Below are positions 58,490 to 64,000 of a stretch of 64,000 nucleotides of DNA, piece after piece. The stretch spans positions 1 through 64,000 of the forward strand of contig JAPHRK010000021.1 in the NCBI GenBank assembly GCA_026196105.1, in the 5' to 3' direction. This stretch comes from Rhodospirillales bacterium. Lineage in GTDB: Bacteria > Pseudomonadota > Alphaproteobacteria > Rhodospirillales > JAPHRK01. Both the position numbers and the translations under genes were made by a program. Positions within the stretch are counted from its first letter, which is position 1. Every line of letters begins with the position of its first letter. Under the pieces are notes generated by a model. That model made no database searches. It was not told where the DNA came from and saw only the letters and a list, made by a program, of their open reading frames with translations.

Positions 58490-60129
58490 GGTTTTGCCTC
58501 CGGGAAAAACCGCATCACCGAACGCAAGGGGTTAGGAGCTGCCTGACCAAGACCACATATGGAGGCATCTGTCATTGCCTGAGCTAATTCAGTGAGTAAC
58601 CCTTCATCCCAAACCTCTGCTTCCATCAATTTTGCAGCTTTTTCTGTTCCCAGCCGACAAGGAGTACACTGCCCGCAGCTCTCATCTTCAAAAAACTCCA
58701 TAAGGTTTTGAGCCATATCTCGGGGGTCATCTTGTTGAGAGAGAACCACCACAGAGGCCGAACCAACAAAACAGCCGTATTCATCAAGAGAGCCAAAATC
58801 TAAGGGAACCTGCTTAAGGCTAGCGGGGAGGATTCCTCCCGAAGCACCACCAGGAAGAAAGGCCTTTAATTCATGACCTTCTGCCATTCCACCACAATGA
58901 TCATCAATAAGTTGCTGAACGGTTATACCACCCTTTACTTCTTTAACCCCTGGCTCTTTAACCCGCCCAGATACAGAGAAAAGCCGTTGTCCATTCCACT
59001 CTCCTCGGAGGACCGCAGGAATCCAATAGAGAGTCTCCACGTTGTTAATCGCTGTCGGTTGTCCAAACAGGCCAGATTGGGCTGGAAATGGGGGCTTATG
59101 GCGGGGTATTCCTCGTTTACCTTCCAGACTTTCAAGCAAAGCGGACTCTTCACCACATATATAAGCTCCAGCCCCCCTTCGAAGATGAATTTCCATCCCT
59201 CCAGTAAGGTTGTTCTCTTCTAACCATTTGATTTCTTGGCGCAATAATGTGTGGATAGTTGGATATTCATCCCGCAAGTAAATATAAATGGCTGAAGCTT
59301 CAATAGCCCAAGCAGCGATGAGGGCTCCTTCAAGGGCTTGTCCCACATTCGTTTCGAAACAATAACGATCCTTAAATGTGCCAGGTTCTCCTTCATCCGC
59401 GTTAACAACAAGATAGCGCGGCCCCGCTTCTTGGCGAACAAATTGCCATTTGCGTGCGGTTGGGAAACCAGCACCGCCTAGGCCCCGCAAGCCGGCTTCT
59501 TCAACTTCTTCACAAACCTGTTCTCGGTTTTTCTCACCGGCAAGTAAAGATTTCCAAAGGCTATATTCTGTTCCGCTGTTTGCCGAAAGTATTTCAGCTA
59601 CGCCACCTGTATCAACTGCGGCTTGAACAGCTTCAACTGTCGAAAAGCCAACTTGTGTCTTCCCAACACTCACTGCAGGAGCTTTATCGCAAGCCCCCAT
59701 ACAAGGGCCAGCAACGACATCCGCGCTATCACCTAATTTTGAAACTAAATCTTTGAGAAGGCTTGCAGAATCATTCATGTGACAAGTAGCATTTTGGCAA
59801 ACCCGCACTTTTAACTTTACCGGGGCAACCTCATCTTCCTTCACTACCTGGAAATGGTGGTAAAAACTAGCGACTTCATAGACCTCAACCTGGGAAAGTT
59901 TCATCATCTGGGCAAGGGCTGCTAAGTAAGCAACAGGAAGATAACCAAACTCATCTTGTATTTTATGTAGATGCTCAATCAGTAAATCTGAGCGCATCTC
60001 GTCCCCCTCAAGGAGGATTTCCAAAGCAGCCCGAATCGTTGGATCAACTTGCCTCCCTTTTGGAAAAGCACCTGTTTTTTTTCTCTGTCCCACTACTTGA
60101 ACCGCCATTAAGTCGTTATCCTTCAACAC
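58486..60129 (-). CDS. fdsB: Formate dehydrogenase diaphorase subunit, fused small and flavin parts
   Basis: 547 residues joining two proteins that are often separate. Residues about 20-175 match the 24-kDa thioredoxin-like [2Fe-2S] subunit (FdsG/NuoE): CQNATC and GPCMGACDKAP. Residues about 190-547 match the NADH/FMN subunit (FdsB/NuoF): GLRGLGGAGFPTARKW, ADEGEPGTFKDR and the [4Fe-4S] site CGQCTPCRLG. It passes electrons from FdsA to NAD. The start is at 60129 or at the ATG at 60108. First gene of the operon in this window. Confidence 0.9.
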   Translation of the reverse strand: MLKDNDLMAVQVVGQRKKTGAFPKGRQVDPTIRAALEILLEGDEMRSDLLIEHLHKIQDEFGYLPVAYLAALAQMMKLSQVEVYEVASFYHHFQVVKEDEVAPVKLKVRVCQNATCHMNDSASLLKDLVSKLGDSADVVAGPCMGACDKAPAVSVGKTQVGFSTVEAVQAAVDTGGVAEILSANSGTEYSLWKSLLAGEKNREQVCEEVEEAGLRGLGGAGFPTARKWQFVRQEAGPRYLVVNADEGEPGTFKDRYCFETNVGQALEGALIAAWAIEASAIYIYLRDEYPTIHTLLRQEIKWLEENNLTGGMEIHLRRGAGAYICGEESALLESLEGKRGIPRHKPPFPAQSGLFGQPTAINNVETLYWIPAVLRGEWNGQRLFSVSGRVKEPGVKEVKGGITVQQLIDDHCGGMAEGHELKAFLPGGASGGILPASLKQVPLDFGSLDEYGCFVGSASVVVLSQQDDPRDMAQNLMEFFEDESCGQCTPCRLGTEKAAKLMEAEVWDEGLLTELAQAMTDASICGLGQAAPNPLRSVMRFFPEAKP

Positions 60130-60389
60130 TTTAATTATTCTATTTATAGGTTCGCAGCTTACTTAGAGGAAATTAAGAAAACATTCTTGAAGATACCCTA
60201 CATTTATTCACCAATGGGTAGCTACGCTGAATGACTAATAGTGGGAAGATTTTTCTCATAAAACAAGAGAATACCTGAGGAAATAGGGTAATGAATTTTA
60301 ATCGTTTGATAGATTAATTTCATGAACATTCACACACAGGTTTGAATGTTCAAAATCAATCTCAATCAGTGGTCTAGAGTGGTTTGTAA

Positions 60390-61172
60390 TTAATTCTTAT
60401 GATAATTTGGTTTTCGTTTTTCGAGAAAAGCTGAAATGCCTTCCCCTGCTTCATCGTGGTGCAAAGCTTCGACAAAAGCATCAACCTCTAAATCCAAATG
60501 ATTTGTTACGGTACCGTATCCAGCTTCTAACAATCCTTTTGCCCGCGCCGTAGCCTCGCGTGGGCCGTTGGCAAGCTTTGTTGCCCAGGCTATCGCTTTA
60601 TCAACAGCTTCTCCTTTTGGGGTAAGTTTATTTATCACCCCTGCAGCATGAAGACGCGCAGGAGCAACCTTCCCCCCTTCTAACACAATTTCAGCCGCAA
60701 GTTGATGAGGCAATGCACGACTTAAAAAGGCCGTACCACCGCCATCTGGATTAAGGCCTACTTTAACATAAGACATTGAAAAAACAGCTTCTTCAGAGGA
60801 GACGATAAGGTCACAGGCCAGAGCAATTGAGAAGCCGGCGCCTGCTGCGGCTCCTTCAACTGCGGCAATCACCGGTACCGGACAAGCTCTGATAGCTCGA
60901 ACCCAACCGTTTAGTAATTGCATACCATCTTTTTGAACCGACTTAGGCTTTTCCCGATTCCCCTTGAGGCGATTTAGATTTCCCCCGGCACAAAAAACCC
61001 CATCGGCACCACTCAAAACAATTGCTCCAATCTCTGGGTTTTCTTCGGCCTCTTTCATTGCAATCAGTGCCGGCGCATAGATATCCGGCCCCAGAGCATT
61101 CATAAACTCTGGATTATTGATTGTAAGGGTCATGACACGACCAACACGGCCAACCAGCAGCAAATCACTCAT
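60390..61172 (-). CDS. Enoyl-CoA hydratase/isomerase family protein
   Basis: 260-residue crotonase-fold enzyme: TLTINNPEFMNAL, the oxyanion-hole block GVFCAGGNLNRL, EGAAAGAGFSIALACDL and FSMSYVKVGLNPDGGGTAFL. The C-terminal EAGEGISAFLEKRKPNY is also typical. It resembles proteins labelled oxepin-CoA hydrolase, alternative type, but the exact substrate is open. Last gene of the acyl-CoA operon, five bases after the thioesterase gene. Confidence 0.9.
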   Translation of the reverse strand: MSDLLLVGRVGRVMTLTINNPEFMNALGPDIYAPALIAMKEAEENPEIGAIVLSGADGVFCAGGNLNRLKGNREKPKSVQKDGMQLLNGWVRAIRACPVPVIAAVEGAAAGAGFSIALACDLIVSSEEAVFSMSYVKVGLNPDGGGTAFLSRALPHQLAAEIVLEGGKVAPARLHAAGVINKLTPKGEAVDKAIAWATKLANGPREATARAKGLLEAGYGTVTNHLDLEVDAFVEALHHDEAGEGISAFLEKRKPNYHKN

Positions 61173-61177
61173 TTTCC

Positions 61178-61603
61178 TTAATCCTTCTTTGCCGCGACTT
61201 CAAAGGTACCGCGATAGCTAAAGCTCCCTTCGCCCGTCGCAACCAAGCTCCCGTCATCATTATAAATAACCGTTTTAGCGAAAAAGATACGCTTGCCACC
61301 TCCTTGGACTTCACCCAAGGCGCGAATTTTCTCCCCTGTGACAGGGCCAATAAAACTCGTATTCAAGGTGAGTGTCACACATCTGGGAACCTCAGTTTCA
61401 CTAAGGGGATAGCACCCGGCGAAACCACATGACGTATCAACTAACGTACACAGAACCCCACCATGAACTTTTCCGGCCCTATTTAGGAGCTTTGTGGTTA
61501 CGGGCAGTTCCAGCACCGCATATCCTTTGCGCCATTCCACCAACTCATAACCTAAAAGACGCTGAAATTCAGCATGGTCTTCATTAATCACTTCACGTTG
61601 CAT
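61178..61603 (-). CDS. PaaI-type hotdog thioesterase
   Basis: 141-residue single hotdog domain: NRAGKVHGGVLCTLVDTSCGFAG holds the HGG motif and the catalytic Asp of the PaaI group. It hydrolyses acyl- or aryl-CoA thioesters, probably releasing trapped CoA in the pathway. It overlaps the end of the ligase gene by 11 bases. Confidence 0.9.
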   Translation of the reverse strand: MQREVINEDHAEFQRLLGYELVEWRKGYAVLELPVTTKLLNRAGKVHGGVLCTLVDTSCGFAGCYPLSETEVPRCVTLTLNTSFIGPVTGEKIRALGEVQGGGKRIFFAKTVIYNDDGSLVATGEGSFSYRGTFEVAAKKD

Positions 61604-63125
61604 CGCTCTCGTCCAGTTCCTTAGCCATCTCAGACATTTTGTTTTTTAACAACTTCCCAGTGGGAGCTGCGGGGAGTTGATCCATAAATATAATGTGTGC
61701 TGGTTTTTTATAAGGCGCAACTCGTTCCGCCAACCATTCTTTTAAAGCGTTCTCTTCTATAGAGGCTCCTTTTACAAGCTGAACAAAGGCAATAACTTCC
61801 TCATTTCCTTTAACAGGACGCCCGACGACGCCTGATTGGAGAACGAGTTCGTGGCTATTGATGACACCTTCAACTTCAATTGGGTAGACGTTAAATCCTG
61901 ACCGGATAATCATGTCTTTAGAGCGACCAACAATAAATACGGCGCCTTCATCATCTTGCCTAGCTAAATCTTCCGTATTGAACCAACCGTCTTTGAGCAC
62001 ACGCTCGGTTGCTTCCGGATCTTTGTAATACCCCTTCATCACATTGGGACCTTTGACCCAGAGCTCCCCCACATCTCCTTTCGGCACATCCTGACCAGTT
62101 TCAGGATCAACAAATCGATAATCTAAGCCCGGTAATATAAAACCGATCGAATTATCCTCTCGCCGTACTTTGTAATTAGGAACAGCAATGGTTGGTGAAG
62201 TCTCAGAAAGGCCATAACCGTTGTTGAGCGTCTTCCCTAAAGTTTTCTCAACCCGCTCTTTGAGGTTCATATCCATCGGAGAACCCCCTGTTGAAAGATA
62301 GCGCAACCTTGGCGCATCAACCTTTACGCCTTTACTTTCAGCATATTCCAACACCCCAGCATGCATGGCAGGAACTCCTTGGAAAACAGATATTCCCTTC
62401 TTTAATGTCTCAAACATATGCTTTGGTGAAAACCGGGGTACAAGATGAACAGCCCCGCCAACATATAGGGTGCTGAGAAGGCTGGAGACTAAACCAAATA
62501 TATGGGACAAAGGTAACGTTACGTAAACGTAATCATCATCTCTCATACCTCGTAAAGCAATCCCACTTTCTGATATAAAGAGCAAATTACGGTGCGTAAG
62601 CATCACCCCTTTAGGTCGACCCGTTGTTCCCGTCGTATAGATCATCGCAGCTACTTGCTCTGCGCTATCTTCAAAAACCTCTTCGGCTTCAGTATTCAAT
62701 AGAGGGCCAAAACCTATTTGCCCTAGCATACCAATTTCTCTTATGCTTGCCCCATGACGACGAGCGTGCTCAGAGGCGTCTTCTGAGACCCCCGTCGTAT
62801 AGAAAGTGCGCCGTGGTTGACAATGAAGCTGGATATTATCAACTTCTCTGGCTGAGAGACGAGCATTAAGAGTAACGGCCCAAGCATCAATTTCACTACA
62901 GGCTAGCAAGAGAGCAACAAAAGCACGGCAATTTTCGTTGAGGATTAGAACCCGGTCTCCCGGCCAAACGCCGAGACCGACCAACAAAGCTTTAGCCTCT
63001 TTTACCGCTTCTGCTAAATCTCCGTAAGACCACCTAACGTCATCTTCGATAACAGCTGGACGGTCAGGGTCTTTAGCAGCCCATTCTAGAGGGCGCGTGC
63101 TAATCCGCCTTGGTAAATTCATCAT
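61593..63125 (-). CDS. Acyl-CoA synthetase (class I adenylate-forming)
   Basis: 510 residues: YTTGTTGRPKGVMLTHRN (AMP-binding), GYGLSETSPT, WFNTEDLARQD, GRSKDMIIRSGFNVYPIEVE and the C-terminal lysine in PTGKLLKNK. It differs from the fadD-like gene at 52693. The acid it activates cannot be told from sequence; the operon suggests a fatty or aromatic acid. Its ATG overlaps the acyl-CoA dehydrogenase stop by one base (TAATG). Confidence 0.92.
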   Translation of the reverse strand: MMNLPRRISTRPLEWAAKDPDRPAVIEDDVRWSYGDLAEAVKEAKALLVGLGVWPGDRVLILNENCRAFVALLLACSEIDAWAVTLNARLSAREVDNIQLHCQPRRTFYTTGVSEDASEHARRHGASIREIGMLGQIGFGPLLNTEAEEVFEDSAEQVAAMIYTTGTTGRPKGVMLTHRNLLFISESGIALRGMRDDDYVYVTLPLSHIFGLVSSLLSTLYVGGAVHLVPRFSPKHMFETLKKGISVFQGVPAMHAGVLEYAESKGVKVDAPRLRYLSTGGSPMDMNLKERVEKTLGKTLNNGYGLSETSPTIAVPNYKVRREDNSIGFILPGLDYRFVDPETGQDVPKGDVGELWVKGPNVMKGYYKDPEATERVLKDGWFNTEDLARQDDEGAVFIVGRSKDMIIRSGFNVYPIEVEGVINSHELVLQSGVVGRPVKGNEEVIAFVQLVKGASIEENALKEWLAERVAPYKKPAHIIFMDQLPAAPTGKLLKNKMSEMAKELDESDAT

Positions 63126-64000
63126 TAACTCGCATCTCGGATCATATTCCGTGCGATAACCAATTGTTGAATTTGTGTCGTTCCTTCATAAATTCTGAAG
63201 AGTCGAACATCCCTGAAGAAACGTTCAACAGCATAATCTGCTACATACCCTGCCCCACCGTGAATTTGCACGGCACGATCAGCTACACGACCGACCATTT
63301 CACTGGCAAAAAGCTTACAACACGAGGCTTCTGTTGAAACATTTTCACCAGCATCTTTCCGGTTCGCCGCATCAACGACCATACACCGCGCTGCGTAAGC
63401 TTCTGTCTTACTATCAGCAAGCATAGCCTGGATAAGTTGGAAATTAGCAATGGGCTCCCCAAACTGCTCCCGCTCCATGGCATAAGCCAGAGAATCTTTG
63501 ATCAAACGCTCAGCAGCACCAGCACAAACGGCTGAAATATGAAGTCTCCCCCGGTCCAAAACCTTCATCGCTGTTTTAAAGCCCATCCCCTCTTTGCCGC
63601 CAATAATGGCAGAAGCGGGTACCCGGCAATCGTCAAACATCACATCACAAGTATGAGCCCCTTTTTGGCCCATTTTACGATCCCATTTACCCAAGGTTAT
63701 CCCGGAACTCTCTGCATCAACGAGGAAGGCTGTAATGCCTCCAGCCCCTTTAATATCAGGGTTTGTCCGAGCCATAAGGGTAAAGACGCTAGCTTCAGGA
63801 GCGTTGGTGATAAAACGCTTCGTCCCATTGATGATATAATCATCACCGTCTTTCACAGCTGAGCACCTAATTGAGGCAGCATCTGATCCTGCCCCGGGTT
63901 CCGTGAGAGCAAAAGAACCCACCATTTCACCACTGGCAAGTTTTGGGAGGTAGTACTGTTTTTGCTCTTCAGTCCCATCCATAACAATTCCTTGAGAGCC
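63125..64000 (-). CDS. Acyl-CoA dehydrogenase (5' part outside the window)
   Basis: FAD enzyme for the first step of acyl-CoA beta-oxidation. 291 C-terminal codons are present; the frame stays open to the window end (GSQGIV before MDGTEEQKQ), and about 90 residues should lie beyond it. Family blocks: FALTEPGAGSDAASIR, GTKRFITNA, DRGRLHISAVCAGAAE, QFGEPIANFQLIQ and IHGGAGYVADYAVERFFRDVR. The catalytic base position reads RIYEGTTQIQ, with Glu as in short/medium-chain enzymes. First visible gene of a four-gene operon. Confidence 0.93.
   Translation of the reverse strand, partial: GSQGIVMDGTEEQKQYYLPKLASGEMVGSFALTEPGAGSDAASIRCSAVKDGDDYIINGTKRFITNAPEASVFTLMARTNPDIKGAGGITAFLVDAESSGITLGKWDRKMGQKGAHTCDVMFDDCRVPASAIIGGKEGMGFKTAMKVLDRGRLHISAVCAGAAERLIKDSLAYAMEREQFGEPIANFQLIQAMLADSKTEAYAARCMVVDAANRKDAGENVSTEASCCKLFASEMVGRVADRAVQIHGGAGYVADYAVERFFRDVRLFRIYEGTTQIQQLVIARNMIRDAS

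Overview
The window looks like ordinary chromosome from an alphaproteobacterium, probably a marine Rhodospirillales-type organism; I cannot name the genus. The main clues are a GTTC-N7-GTTC LexA box in the uvrA promoter, a PF09608-type (alphaproteobacterial membrane protein) gene, the full division and cell-wall cluster running on into lpxC-bamD-recN-ligA, and a cysteine-type NAD-linked formate dehydrogenase. Genes are dense, often overlap by 1-8 bases, and read as long operons. No tRNA, 16S/23S rRNA, CRISPR array or complete insertion sequence was found.

Layout. 1-3191: two hairpins of unknown origin, SOS-regulated uvrA, and a palindromic repeat. 3198-6744: a small membrane protein, then an apparent operon of a TSUP transporter, a PF09608 protein, a universal stress protein and a DUF2161 protein. 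6762-8635: a small accessory island. A predicted XRE repressor, probably on a leaderless mRNA and coupled to a one-pass membrane protein, faces a pair of small unknown genes across a promoter region with three matching operators. This resembles a phage immunity switch without a visible integrase. 8810-9978: copper chaperone and SCO1 genes for cytochrome oxidase assembly, with a terminator hairpin just before the first start codon. 10211-11951: RNase P RNA and a membrane diguanylate cyclase.

12640-37116: the division/envelope cluster. It starts with four MraZ boxes at exact 10-bp spacing, then mraZ-rsmH-ftsL-ftsI-murE-murF-mraY-murD-ftsW-murG-murC-murB-ddl-ftsQ-ftsA, a structured gap, ftsZ, a terminator, lpxC, bamD, recN and ligA. 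The genes supply peptidoglycan precursors (meso-DAP type), septal synthesis, the Z ring, lipid A commitment, outer-membrane assembly and DNA repair and ligation.

37213-51938: signalling and transport. It holds a single-domain response regulator, a LysE-type exporter, a metallo-hydrolase lipoprotein, a PadR-controlled RND efflux operon, a chemoreceptor, and a two-gene operon coding for a hybrid histidine kinase that ends in a complete hemerythrin domain plus a receiver-EAL phosphodiesterase. That pair would link oxygen, NO or redox sensing to c-di-GMP and is the most interesting system here. 52030-64000: cytochrome c, a long-chain acyl-CoA ligase, an unrecognised 395-residue protein, a two-gene NAD-linked formate dehydrogenase with fused small subunits, and an acyl-CoA catabolic operon cut by the window end.
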